Positions 10,441-21,482 are shown, counted from the first letter of the stretch. The stretch: DNA of 64,000 bases from Drosophila persimilis (GCF_003286085.1 NW_020825289.1:434001-498000); one strand, 5' to 3'. Program-made: numbers and translations. The notes: generated from the letters alone by a model not told the origin.

Positions 10441-10700
10441 TTAATATTTTTCGGGGGGACCACCCCCTAGCGTTTTATGCCTGGCCGCCAGACACCTCTA
10501 GCCATGGCCCTGGTTCAGTTCCCCCGACTTTAGATCGGGAAGACGATGGACCATTGCCTTAGCTAGACACTGCATTATCCCGGAAAGGGCAAGCGACAGT
10601 GCATTACCCTCGCCCCGGATAATGCAGTGTCCATTGCCTAGCCGGCACCCTCGTAGAGGGTTCAGCTAGAGGATTTTTGCCAGTCGGATAAGCTACCGGA
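10441..10700. other. GC-rich block with a perfect 15-bp hairpin
   Basis: Probably the 5' UTR of the LOA-type fragment to the left. The arms gacactgcattatcc (10566-10580) and ggataatgcagtgtc (10617-10631) are exact reverse complements around a 36-base loop. A partial third copy (cagtgcattaccc) lies inside the loop. Confidence 0.6.
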
Positions 10701-11060
10701 CCGATGCAGCATATTTCAGGCGGAAGTTTTCGCCATCCGTCGACATTCGTCGACAGCCAAGCGGCAATCAGATCCATGGAGGCGGCATGGCGCGCAGGGA
10801 GGCACTAGATACCATAAGCAACAAAGTCAGTGCGGATCTATTCGGTTCCCAGTCACCAAGGCATCGAAGGAAACGAGGCGGCGGACGTACTAGCTAAAGC
10901 AGTCGTCGGGCTGGAGAATAGGAGAACCGAGAACGTGCATGTCTCCCTTAGAATGCTGCAAAGCGATCTAGAAGCAGGCCAGATCACAAACCGAAAGCAG
11001 GTGGAGGAGTACCACCACCTGGAGAACCTCGAAAATAATGTGCAAGGAACGCAATGAGAA
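10701..11060 (+). pseudogene. LINE RNase H domain fragment (LOA-like)
   Basis: Near 10720 the + strand reads FQAEVFAI, and from 10830 it reads YSVPSHQGIEGNEAADVLAK, the end of a LINE RNase H with the catalytic HxGxxGNExAD pattern. The block then runs 55 codons further without a clear domain. The middle of the domain is scrambled by frameshifts. It belongs to a LINE with a C-terminal RNase H, such as LOA, I or R1 types, in the orientation opposite to the ORF1 fragment to its left. Confidence 0.65.
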
Positions 11061-11062
11061 AC

Positions 11063-11395
11063 TTAGCCACTACCTACTGCACCTACCACGAAAGGACCTA
11101 CCAAAATATATGGGGATGTGATGTGATACTCTGGTCTGCCGCGCGACACTTTTTTATGTGTAATCAAACATTTTGACTTGGTTGGATTTAGGCATAGGTG
11201 ATTGTGGGTTGCCCATGCACTGATTTTCTCAAGTCCTATATTGCTCTCATCTATTGTATTTAACGATCGACTAACATATAATTGGACGTACACGAGCATC
11301 GACGTACATGTTCACATTAGAGTCAGACAATACTATTGGCAGGTCATTTACATGAATGCAGAACAATAACGGATCAAGTATTGATCCCTGCATTT
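11063..11395 (-). pseudogene. LINE reverse transcriptase fragment
   Basis: On the minus strand, 11395-11300 reads LQGSILDPLLFCIHVNDLP and NMYVDA, the QG...LLF and YADD-like boxes of non-LTR RT (here YVDA, so the catalytic pair is lost). After a frame change 11260-11150 reads ISAWATHNHLCLNPTKSKCL, the conserved thumb-proximal motif. It is not the same family as the CR1-like copies further on, and is too short to name. Confidence 0.65.
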
Positions 11396-12447
11396 AAGCT
11401 CTGTAATTGTGGGTGCACTGATGGTGAGCCCCCTTTCGCGGAAATGAAGACGAGCTTTGGCTTATCGCTTTGGCTGATCTTATCGATCGCAAACAGCTGT
11501 CTCGTATCACCTCTTTTTAGCTGTTTTTTTTTGTTTTTCTTTGTTTTCGCTCGGTATTAAATGAAATTTCGCTTGCCTTTTTTTCCTGGCCTTCCTTCGC
11601 CAAAATTGAGTGATTTTGGAGTTTAATGATGATCAGGTTTCAAATGGATAATGGGCCTGTTGACAGTTCTCAGATATTGGAAAGCTCCATATGCTTGGAG
11701 CAGCAGCTGATGTAGGTTCCACGGAAAAACGCACGTTTGTTCTTCCGAGTACTTTCTTATCCTAGATAGAGAGTGCTGTTAAGATTTAGCAAGTCGAGGG
11801 CAAGGTTCATTCCATTACGGTACGGAGGGCGTGCCCTGCATTAGGCAGCCTGTGTGTTTCGACCTTTATAGTTTCTTTTTGAAATCTTTTGAGCCGAGAT
11901 TCTTTGGTTTATTTTTTCTTACCTCTCAGTTTTCTAAATTTCATCGTTTTGACGATTTCGGTATTGAATATTGTACAGTTCCACAGAACTAGAATTAAGG
12001 GTTAATGCCTGTAAAAAAAATGACCTTATGGCAAATTACAAGAACAAGTCCTAAGTCTTATACGTCTTATTTTATAATTTTTTCAGTTTAGAAAACTTAA
12101 AACATAAAAGTCAATTTTACAGGAAATGTATTTATTTATCGAATAAAATTATTTTTCTTTTGAAAATAGCCATGAAAAAGCTCTAAAACAGCAGTAAACT
12201 CAAATATTATAGTTGTGCAAACACCTAAGTCAAGGACTGTACATACCTATATGGAATGCTATAATTGGTCATCAAAAGAGTCTGCTGCCAAATTTTTATA
12301 TTTATAATCAAGCAGGCTCCGTTTTTCATTTACTTTTGCGGATTACGTTTTCAGCTAAAATGTTTCGTTTTAAGGATCTCCAGTTTTCACATATTTTTGC
12401 TGTTTGCACCAAAACGAAAATTATTGTTGCCCTGGCCCATTTTTCGG
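11396..12447. other. Intron 1 spacer, no assigned content
   Basis: AT-rich intronic sequence without a recognised ORF, RNA gene or repeat edge. The part from about 12250 may be an old arm of repeat X, because the following sequence is shared with the 52380-52510 block. Confidence 0.5.
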
Positions 12448-12811
12448 AGCCAAATTTGAGGTTGGGTTAAAGTAAAATGATTTATAAAGAAAGCAAAAGT
12501 TTTTATTATTATTATATAAAGCTAATAAATAGCTAAAACTAGGTATTAACAAGTATGGGGCTATAGCTACTGAGGCCTTAAGCTCGCTAAGGTATAATTA
12601 TACACTTGAGTATGTATGTACATATGTACAGGGTTGGTTTTATACGATATTATATGTTGTAAAGGAATTATTATCTAGTATACTAGTTGTGTATATGTAT
12701 ATGTACAGGTATTATAGTTTATGAGGTTATATGTAGTGAATGATTTTGGATTTTTGTAGCCAAATTTGAGGTTGGGTTAAAGTAAAATGATTTATAAAGA
12801 AAGCAAAAGTT
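12448..12811 (-). mobile_element. 256-bp insert flanked by a perfect 54-bp target duplication
   Basis: A 54-base block starting agccaaatttgaggttgggt is present identically at 12448-12501 and 12758-12811. The 256 bp between them begins tttattattattat, so on the minus strand the insert ends in a TAA-repeat tail. That tail and the long target duplication fit a 5'-truncated LINE of the I or LOA type, integrated on the minus strand. No coding sequence is left. Confidence 0.7.
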
Positions 12812-12873
12812 AAATTACCCTGATATATGTAGGTGTCAAGTTTATGTTAATGCATCAATAAGTCATCTAATTT
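12812..12873 (+). repeat. Repeat X, segment interrupted by DINE-1
   Basis: The words taaattaccctg, tttatgttaa and gcatcaata(a/g)gtc(a/t)tct are shared in order with 52433-52500. The DINE-1 copy that follows splits this repeat; it resumes at about 13751. Confidence 0.6.
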
Positions 12874-13750
12874 TTTACCCGATACTCAAAATGAGTATTG
12901 GGGTATATTAGATTTGTGGTGAAAATGGATTTGTGTAACGTCCAGAAGGAATCGTTTCCGACCCCATAAAGTATATACATATATTCTTGATCAGCATCAA
13001 TAGCCGAGTCGATTGAGCCCTGTCTGTCTGTCCGTCCGTCCGTCTGTCCGTCCCTATCAGCGCCTAGTGCTCAAAGACTATAAGAGCTAGAGCAACGATC
13101 CGGACTTCTGTGATATGTCACTGCTACAAGTATATTTCAAAACTTTGCCCCGCCCACTTCCGCCCCCACAAAGGGGGAAAATCTGTTGCATCCACAAATT
13201 CAAAGATACGAGAAAACTAAAGAAGTTTCGTACAAGATGACTATATCTTCTAGTGTGCAAAATCTGAACCAGATCGTATAATTATTACAGCCAGAATCAA
13301 GAAAACAATTTCATTCTTTCTCGCTCTGTCTCTCTCTAACACACAGGTTTCATGGTCGGTTTTGCTAATTGCCAAATATGAGTTCAAGGATCTTAGAACC
13401 AATAAGAGCCAGAGCAACCAAATTTGGTATCTACACTCCTGTGATATCGGACCTTGACCGTTTTGTGTCGAAATTTCGACACACCCCTTCCCCCCCCGCA
13501 AAGGACGAAAATCTGAGGCATCCACAAATCTCAGAGACTATTAAGGCTAGAGTAACCAACCCCACTCCTTTTAGATCTCACTATAAAACGTATATCTCAA
13601 AATTTCGCCCGAGGTCACGCTCAGACTGATTTTCTGTCTCTCTCGTAGGCACTCTTTATCGGAGTCTGCCGGAGGAGAGCCATACTGACTAAGTATCGGG
13701 TATAAATGTAGAGTTTGGGTCTCCGCAGCAACTCACAACGTTCCCCTCGT
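12874..13750 (+). mobile_element. DINE-1 (INE-1) Helitron-like copy 2
   Basis: Full-ended plus-oriented copy. It starts TTACCCGATACTCAAAATGA with the ATACTCAAAATGAGTAT palindrome, then the conserved core (gatcagcatcaatagccgag, 12990) and a GTCY microsatellite at 13021-13056. Several diverged internal blocks follow (CCACAAATCTCAGAGACTAT type). It ends with CAGCAACTCACAACGTTCCC near 13750. The short ORFs on both strands across it come from the repeat and are not genes. Confidence 0.9.
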
Positions 13751-13960
13751 TCCTTTTGCAAATAAGGTTCGTTTCTTTGTATAAAATGCCGTTTACTTTT
13801 CATTTGGTCAACGAAAATGTTTTCGTTTTGAAAATGAATAAATCTTGCGGAATGTGAAAACGGGAGCCCCAATTTATGTGTATTCAAAAGTAAATCGGAG
13901 AACGTTTGTGAATGTGAAAACGGAACCTGGCTGAATATCTTAAATGGCTGTTTTATATGC
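13751..13960 (+). repeat. Repeat X, right segment
   Basis: Continues the repeat broken by DINE-1. AATGCCGTTTACTTTTCATT and gaaaatgttttcgttttgaa match the block at 52545-52590 and, more weakly, 4440-4490. Another word shared with 52590-52610 is aatgtgaaaacg. Confidence 0.55.
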
Positions 13961-14236
13961 AACTAAATGACAGGGATAAGTGAATATAAGCAAGATTTAG
14001 ATGAATTAAGATTTGAAGGCAACCATGGGGATAAATGATTTGTATATTTACATATATAAATTGAATTTTGTTACAATTTGTACGTATGATAGATATTCCA
14101 TCTATATTTATGTATGTATCTATATAAAAGATACATATATACTTATAAAATGAATACCAGGTATTTATCTTATTTTTTCAAATAACACAATGCAAGGCTA
14201 CAAAAAACAGGTCGACTTGTTTAAAAAGATATATAT
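13961..14236. other. AT-rich intron, no assigned content
   Basis: Dominated by TATATA and TGTATGTA runs, with no gene or repeat recognised. Confidence 0.5.
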
Positions 14237-15968
14237 TGTAACGTTCGTATTTTAGATTGAGAAACAGAGAGAGCTGTTTCCTATTATTTAGGTAGGCTTT
14301 ATTTTCGAAAGATTTATTTCCTCGAACGTCCTTCTCTGCATCAGAACCGTTGCGCGGCGTTTGTCTATATGCCTAATACCGTCTATATAATACCATTAAT
14401 ATTGTATCTCTCTAGAAATTCGGTTGGTGTTTCATTGTAAGACAAGCGTGAGAGTCCCTCTATGTCTGCGCGAACTCTTGAAAAGACTATGTAGCTTGCC
14501 CTTCAGCTACTGGCGATGAACTTACTGCATGTAGCCCCTTTCATATCGACGCTCTAGGGCACGTCCAATTATTCCTCGACGCTGACATTTCGAATTGTGT
14601 CATAATAACGCAAAATATTGTTGTGACACTTTGGATTTATTGTTTTTTAAGTATGACAAATACTTGGAGAACCAGGGAGGCTTGGACGATACGGGTACAG
14701 TGAGTATATTGAGTTATAAAACGAGTTGACAGTTACGTCTATGTTCGGTAATGAATAAAGAACCAATCAACAAGCGAGAGATGTAGATCTAAATCAATAA
14801 AGTTTGTTTTTTAAGAACACTTTATGCGGCAAGGAACCATGGAACTGTCAGCACAACCAGATCGGGTACAACCAGACAGAGTTGGATGGTAAGGATCTTC
14901 AGGAAATGATATTGGGCTTGCTCTGGACCTCAGCATAAGAAATGGGAGGAATGTAGGAGCAGGTTAAATAGAAAAATGTCGACACAATACGAAACTGCAA
15001 CAAATTCTACTCTATGGATGTTATTGAATGGGGAAAACTCAGATGAGAAATCAGATTATACTGCAATCCCACCAGCGAAAGATGGGCAGTCCATTCTTTA
15101 AATAGTGTAATTGTCAATGAAAATTGCACGATCATTGATAGAAGTAAAAGCGATGGTGTCGAAATCAAAATACGCAATATTTATATGAATTTGACTCAAT
15201 TTGATCAAAAAATGTTGTGCTTATGTTTAAATCTAAATTTAGTCACAATTATATCATCAGACGAAGCGTTAAGTTTAGAGGAAAGATGTCCTTTTTGGAG
15301 TCTCAGGAATAAGACAGGAAACAAATATTGCTTTCCGAGGGACCACTGCTCTAAGTTGAAGTCCCGGGCGAGAGCGTGATGGTGGAGCCACTCATAAAAG
15401 ACAACTTACCCCCAACATTTTTGGAAAACACACCTGCGATCGAGAAAAAAATTGATCTTTTTATTTTTTATCTCATCCGTAGTAGGCGAAGAGGAAATTG
15501 TCATAATCGTAAATCAGATTCAAGTGCGGCATATTATTCTCCATCGATGAACAAATCAATTTATTTATCTTCTTTTCTTATTCGTACAACCACAATGTGC
15601 GCCACAGAGAAACGTGGCAGGGCCCTCTAGTTTAATATAAAAGTGGAGTGTTATGAGCTGAAATTTTCGTGGCGGGAATATTTTGTAGCATTCTAAATCC
15701 GATCAGATCTATATATAGTAAAGTTCCAAAGGAACATGCTTAGACCCTGAGACTTTCGCATATTTGAAAAATTGTATTTTATATACTATAAACTTTGTAA
15801 AAAAGATACATGAATAAATACAAGATATTTACTTTCGGCAACGAAAAACAAAAAGTTCTGGTAATTTTTTCGACCATTTCGGCCCCCGCAACTAACCTTC
15901 AATTCTTGTAATATTATTATGTATATATAATTATTTATAATTAATGTGATTTTTAAAATTTATTTTAG
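14237..15968 (+). other. Probable decayed LTR element, not identified
   Basis: The block from 14237 (TGTAACGTTCGTATTTTAG) looks like an LTR start. A GC-richer transcribed-looking stretch with AATAAAG near 14750 follows, then frames to about 15650 that are strand-consistent but heavily stopped. A 15185-15377 frame is rich in Cys and charged residues (CPFWSLRNKTGNKYC) but matches nothing I can name. The last 300 bp before exon 2 are plain AT-rich intron ending in TTTATTTTAG. Confidence 0.35.
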
Positions 15969-16154
15969 ATCCGTAAACTTATTTTGGAGATGATTCATCG
16001 ACTGCCCATAACAGAAAATTTAAGACAACATGTCAAATCAATTATAACAATGATGCTCAAAATATTAAAAACTGACAATGAAGAAAATGTTCTTGTAAGC
16101 CTTCGAATAATAATTGAGCTGCATAAACACTTTCGTCCATCTTTTAACCCAGAA
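15969..16154 (+). CDS. Nipped-A: Nipped-A (TRRAP/Tra1) exon 2, 62 codons
   Basis: Follows the acceptor TTTATTTTAG and reads IRKLILEMIHRLPITENLRQ, then MMLKILKTDNEENVLVSLRI and IIELHKHFRPSFNPE. These words align almost residue for residue with the N-terminal HEAT repeats of TRRAP, the helical scaffold used for activator and subunit binding. The exon ends at GAA 16154 before GTAAGT. It joins in phase 0 to exon 3 at 53379 (FNPE-IQLFLGFVKDIY), across a 37.2-kb intron. No stop or frameshift is present. A frame that reads past the donor to 16184 is intron read-through. Confidence 0.95.
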
Positions 16155-16918
16155 GTAAGTAAATATGCAAACTCATTTTTTTAATTATAGGTCCTTTGAT
16201 AACTATAACAAAACATCAAACATCATAACAAAACAACGATTACGTCAACTAGTTAATCAGTCCATCCCAAGAGATGCTAAAACGGACCTGCTAGTACTAT
16301 TGAAGTGTTTGGTCAGTGCAGACCACTCAATTCGCTCAAAAAGCAATCAAATACAAAAAAAAAAAACTACAAACAACAACTACAAAAACTTAACATTGTG
16401 GGTGTCTATGTAGTAATACATATATACGAGGGTGGATTATTAATTACCCGTGTTTGATGATTGGGGGCGTGGCTGAGATTATCATATAATACCATATATG
16501 TATTACAATCCGCATCCATAAGTTTCCGCCTGAGCTAGTAAGTAGTCAAGTTTTTTTGTAATTTTTTCACATGCGGTCTGCCAAACCCTATCCCCTGAAC
16601 TGTCTCTTAAACTAATTGCATGCAATATTTATAATAACTTAAATTTAGCTAACTTTTAACTTCTCTTTTTTCCGCCTTTAGTAACTAAGTACCGTTATTA
16701 ACAGATATTTTGTTAATTTAATAAATAAAATACAAAAAAAAATATAACGATGAAAATTAAATATAACGAAAAATGCTTTTCTCAACGGCTCATACGAGAG
16801 TTAACTTCTAAACGACGGCCGGCTGCCAGTTAAGTATTTTTCGGCTTTACAAAAAGAGGAAGAAGAAGAGACTATTGAAAAGTTGATTTAAGAGAACCAG
16901 ATATAATTAAGAACGATA
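16155..16918. other. Start of the 37-kb intron 2, little content
   Basis: Starts with the donor GTAAGT. A short frame at 16200-16330 (QSIPRDAKTDLLVLLKCLV) may be an old coding fragment but is unassigned. The tatacgagggtggattatta word at 16426 resembles a mariner end, but no transposase adjoins it. Confidence 0.45.
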
Positions 16919-16975
16919 TACCCGATACTTAGTCAGTATAGCTCCCCTTTTGCCACAGGGCGCTAACATTGAACG
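16919..16975 (-). repeat. DINE-1 terminal fragment
   Basis: The run ATACCCGATACTTAGTCAGT, then ATAGCTCCCC, is the 3'-terminal region seen in the full minus-oriented copies. The rest of the element is missing. Confidence 0.6.
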
Positions 16976-17199
16976 ACATGTGCCAGCACGGATCTCAGCC
17001 CCTTATCAACACTGATCTAAGAGTCGTTCGCCGGTGTGGCGACTTTGACAAGCGGTCTGGCATCTTGATCTAAGACTTCTATTAATTAAGAACATCAATA
17101 AGAATTCATGCACATATTGGCCAACCGGCCAAAGTGGTGACCCCTACGTTAGAAAACAACCGCAAATGCAACAGAGCTATTTTTTGCGTTCCTCGATCA

Positions 17200-17676
17200 A
17201 AGACAAACCGGAAGACGGCGACAAATTTTACGACGCAACAAGTATGGCGAACACGGAGGCCACACTAAATGAGTTAACTCTCAACATTTAGCTCACATCA
17301 TCATTCCAAAAATCAATAAAAACGATCCGCAACTTTAGTTCAAGCAACCGAAGATCTCATTACTCGCCACCGTCTGACAACAAGTTCGAAAATAAGACGG
17401 TTTCTACGGGGTGGAGACATGACTTTGAAGAAGTTAGTGGATGCGAAGCCGTCATACGAAACCTCATCCTCACCGAGTTGCCTTCGTCGATTGGTCCGCT
17501 CATTTCGGTTTGGGAGGAGAACGATCTGGACAAGCTGGCAAAGATTGCTGACAAGATGATCGAAAATAGTGCCATCGCACCAGAAGCCAGAGAAAGCGTT
17601 GGAGAGACAGCTGCGGCAGCTGTGGTTCATATCCCAACACTAAACTGCAATCGTGCACGTGAGTGGCAACGGGAAT
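17200..17676 (+). pseudogene. Gypsy-type gag fragment
   Basis: Plus-strand frames read LTELPSSIGPLISVWEEND and LDKLAKIADKMIENSAIAPE (17470-17580), a capsid C-terminal pattern typical of Ty3/gypsy Gag proteins in flies. Upstream frames to about 17200 carry more of it in another frame. It is cut at 17676 by DINE-1 copy 3. No pol sequence adjoins it. Confidence 0.55.
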
Positions 17677-18712
17677 CCAGAAGGAATCGTTTCCGACCCC
17701 ATAAAGTATATATATTCTTGATCAGCATCAATAGCCGAGTCGATTGAGCCCTGTCTGTCTGTCCGTCCGTCCGTCTGTCCGTCCCCTTCAGCGCCTAATG
17801 CTCAAAGACTATAAGAGCTAGAGCAACGATGTTTTGGATCCAGACTTCTGTGATATGTCATTGCTACAAAAATATTTCAAAACTTAACCCCGCCCACTTC
17901 CGCCCCCACAAAGGGCGAAAATCTGTGGCATCCACAATTTCGACGATACGAGAAAACTAAAAAAAAACTGAGAAAACGCAGAATCGTAGAAGATGACTAT
18001 ATCTTCCAGAGTGCAAAATCTGAGCTAGATCGTATAATTATTATAGCCAGAATCACGAAAACAATTTCACTCTTTCTCGCTCTGTCTCTCAAACACACAG
18101 GTTTCATGGTCGGTTTTGCCAATTGCAAAATATGAGGATCTCAGAACCCATAAGAGCTAGAGCAACCAATTTTTGGTATCCCCACTCCTGTGATATCGGA
18201 CCTTGACCGTTTTGTGTCAAAATTTCGCCGCACCCCCTCCCGCCCCCGCAAAGGACAAAAATCTGGGGCAACCACAAATCTCAGAGACTATTAAGTCTAG
18301 AGTAACTAAATTTGGTATCCGCACTCCTGTTAGATCTCACTATAAAAGGTATATCTTAAAATTTCGCCACACCCCCATCCGCCCCCACAAAGGACGAAAA
18401 TCTGTTGCATCCACAATATTGCACATTCGAGAAAACTAAAAACGCAGAATTATAGATAATGACCATATCTATCAGATTGTTGAATCTGGATCAGATCGGA
18501 TCATTTTTATAGCCAAAAGGAACAAATCAATTTTCAGTGGCTACGCTGCGCCCGACGTCACGCTCAGATTGATTTTCTGTCTCTCTCGCACGCACTCTTT
18601 ATCGTGTCGCTTAATATTAGTGGCGTCTGCCGGATGAGAGCCATACTGACTTAGTATCGGGTATAAATGTAGAGTTGCGGTCTCCGCAGCAACTCACAAC
18701 GTTCCCCCTCGT
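17677..18712 (+). mobile_element. DINE-1 (INE-1) Helitron-like copy 3, 5'-truncated
   Basis: Plus-oriented. It starts inside the core (ccagaaggaatcgtttccga) without the TATACCC terminus. It carries the GTCY microsatellite at 17755-17785 and several internal repeats of the CCACAATTTC type. It ends AGCAACTCACAACGTTCCCC at about 18712. The truncated end lies inside the gypsy-type gag fragment, so either the element inserted truncated or its 5' end was lost. Confidence 0.88.
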
Positions 18713-19895
18713 TACAACTTCGATTGTGTTTTAATTCAAAAATCTACTTGTTTGTAAAAAACAAATTTATTTTCCATGTTTCATATTTCATTGGCATTAT
18801 GCTACCATATCAACCACATCATCCAGACTAGAACCACTGAGTCTATTAGCTGTTTTTAAAACTGGCTCGGCGGTAACGGACTTAGGTAAAATAAAAAATT
18901 AATACAAAAAAAAATGAAAGAATAACTCGATATTTTTCGGCAACTCTGATTCTACGTTAACAGTACTACTAAACGACTGTTGCCGTATTAAAAAGTTTTT
19001 TGTCATGGGGAAAACAGGTACCTAATGATACGCCATCGTATCTAAATACATAGATTTTAAACAAAAATATATACTAATTACATAGTCATATACTTAGAAA
19101 CAAATTATTTTTACACACGTTTGTTACGCTTTTCGGTAATTTTGAAAGGAAGAAAATTAAAATTTAAATAGAAAAACAACTTTTTACAACCAAAACTAAA
19201 TTTTGTGTAATAAGTTAATTTTGTTCCTGTTAACTTATAAAAAATTCAATATAATTCAGAGGTTGTTTTAAAATAGGTAATTCATTAATATTTTGTTGTA
19301 CCAGACTTAGCCAAGTTGTATAAAAAATCGTCTTATTATTAAATGAGCCTCAGGATTTAAAAATTATGTTGAGATAGCATCAGAGCTGCAGCAACGTTTT
19401 GCAAAAGATATTTCCGCTCAAAAAAATCAACGTCGGCCAAACTAGTTGTCTGTAATAATAAGGATACCTGGCAAAAAGCCACTTCTGCATAGTCAAATGA
19501 AGAAACCTCGCTTAAATTGGTCTAAAGAAAAATTAAATTGGGGTTAATCGTAGTAGTCACGAGCTATATTTTTGGATGTGTTAAATTTAATCCAATTGGA
19601 CCGGATGGTTACCGCGCAGTTCGCTGCAGAAGAGGAGAACGCTATTCCGAAAATTCCTGCATTGCCTTAACATTCGCCTTATACTATGATGTAGGGATAC
19701 ATATCTAAATATAAAACTGAATCGCTAATATTGATTAAGGGTATGGTAAATGAATAAAAAGTATGAAGAAATTATTCGCAGTGAAATTGTGCCCATTATG
19801 GAATCAGTTGGTGAGAGCGAAGAAGCACGCTCTGTCGGTGATTCTTTGACGTGATTCTTTATACGATTCGATGCACCATAGCGTCAAATGTGTAA
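18713..19895. other. AT-rich intron, no assigned content
   Basis: About 1.2 kb of low-GC sequence with no ORF of note, no repeat edge recognised and no RNA gene visible. Confidence 0.5.
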
Positions 19896-20168
19896 TACGA
19901 GGGAATATTTATATTTCGGGATTAGGAAATAGAAACAACAATTTTAAAATTAAATTGGTTTTATTGTTTTTCAATATATTCCCCCTCATGATCAATACAC
20001 TTTTGCATTGAACCATTGCTCATAGCAGTTTTTGAATTCCTTTTAAGACACCTTCTAAACATGGTTTTTGAACTTTTCAACTGCTTCTTCGGCGCTCGTA
20101 AATCGTTGACCACGCATGGGGCTCCAAGTCAGAAGTCAGTGCTTTACAGCTATCAAGCCAGTGGCGCC
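19896..20168 (-). pseudogene. Mariner-type transposase C-terminal remnant with TIR
   Basis: On the minus strand the sequence reads, across frameshifts, through an end like YEQWFNAKVY and CIDHEGEYIEKQ, the usual C-terminus of mariner transposases. The terminal word tacgagggaatatttatatt at 19896 looks like the outer inverted repeat. The N-terminal part of a mariner transposase in the same orientation is at 26656-27320; a serine-rich ORF and a BEL/Pao element lie between them. Confidence 0.6.
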
Positions 20169-20283
20169 GCATAAATTTTATAAATGCGAATTGCAGAAAT
20201 TAACAAGCTCAATTCATTCAGACTTATTCTCGTGCTGAAAGGAGCTTGTTCTTCCTGAAGCGTGAATTCACCTGTTCTGAGCC

Positions 20284-20957
20284 ATGGCCAACTTTTCACG
20301 CTCTTTTTCGAATTTCTCAAATGGTTCGTTAACAATTGACATATCATCAGAAACCTTCAGAGTTACTGGATCCGGCCCAATCGAAATAAGCTCCACCTTG
20401 AACGGGACCACTTATACAAGTAGCGAGAGCTCCTTGTCAAGCTTCAGTTCCAGTTCAAGGAGCAGCACCAACACCACCAGCATCAGCATCAGCTCTAACT
20501 CCACCTCAACAAGCTGGTTCTCTCGCTCTGCGTCAAGCAGTCACACTACTGGCGATACCTCGGAGCATTCCGTTATGGACGGTAGTGTGGGATATGCTGT
20601 GAGCATCGATGATAGTCAATCTAGCCCGGATGCTTCCGATTCATTCAACAACCACTCTGGGCAGAGTTCGGCACTCTCCATAGATATTTCCCAGGTGTAA
20701 ACTGAAATAGAGCGCATAAATGACTACTGCTCAGAAGTAGTCTCAAGCATTAGCCCTGAGACCAGTGGAACAGCAACGTCGACCCCTCGGATGGCCCGCC
20801 GTGTGGAGGCCCGCCCTTCTGACATAGCGCCAGTGGAGGTTATAAATGTGATGTGTGAGAGCTCGCTTTGTCATGATGGAGAATGATTCGTGTTCGGCAG
20901 TTGGTTTTGCGAATTTCTCAGAAGACCTCCGGCAAAAAAATGATCGTGTTCCACTGT
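20284..20957 (+). pseudogene. Serine-rich unrecognised ORF, possible host-gene or retrogene fragment
   Basis: I do not recognise this gene. The start gagccATGG is a good translation context. 138 codons follow (MANFSRSFSNFSNGSLTIDI, then a Ser/Thr-rich stretch) before TAA at 20698. The same frame stays open for 60 more codons (TEIERINDYCSEVVSSISPE, then RPSDIAPVEVINVMCESS). After one shift, another 30 codons (ENDSCSAVGFANFSEDLRQK) run until the BEL LTR cuts it at 20958. Composition is GC-richer than the flanks and codon use looks like a normal fly gene, unlike the transposon frames here. It could be an intronless copy of a nuclear or regulatory protein, cut off by the later insertion. No domain can be named. 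Confidence 0.5.
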
Positions 20958-21482
20958 TAAGACCTTAAAAGAAAAGTCTAGACATTTGCGAGTTGAGTTG
21001 TAAATTCAAACTAAATTTTATTCTTAAATAAAATCAGAGCCTTATATGTGATTTGACAATGAGGTAGAAGGTACAATTTGGTAGTCTATAATTATCGTTA
21101 GACCTACGCAGAGGATACACTTTACTGAGGGTGTCTATTTGAGTACATGCTAACATTAGTTTTATTTTAGGACCGCATTTGTTAAGTGTTTTCTCCACTT
21201 GTGTTTTGTGCAGTCATAACTCGTCTACTTTATGTTATTTCTTTAGAGATCGGTGTTGTTACATGAGTGAATGTGTACAATAATCTATTTATGCTTAAAC
21301 CTTCTGCAAGGAGCCGAAAGTGGCTTTGTATTGACGATAATATGTTCATGTTTGAACATTCTCCAAAGGGCCGAAAGTGGCATTGTTTTGTATTTTGAAC
21401 CTTTTTCTTGTGAACCTTTTTGTGTACATTTTCTTTATAGCTATAATTACAAGTACAGATAATCATTTACAGTCAATTACAG
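20958..21482 (-). repeat. 3' LTR of the BEL/Pao element
   Basis: Shares most of its length with 26213-26655. Differences include a 39-base or similar stretch (ttgtcgtattaatgggttac onward) present only in the right copy. The inner boundary near 21482 is estimated. Confidence 0.7.

Noticed and set aside
13369-13629. Short plus-strand ORFs (13369-13629, 18203-18439) with KFGI and RSHYK words
   Set aside because: They lie wholly inside DINE-1 copies 2 and 3, and similar words recur in other DINE-1 copies in other frames. The element has no protein.
16155-16184. Extension of Nipped-A exon 2 past 16154 (VSKYANSFF then stop)
   Set aside because: GTAAGT is a strong donor, and splicing to 53379 restores the conserved IQLFLGFVK word. 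The extension ends in a stop after 10 codons.
16426-16450. A mariner TIR (tacgagggtggattatta)
   Set aside because: Only the word resembles a mariner end; no transposase or partner TIR is near, so it was not called as an element.
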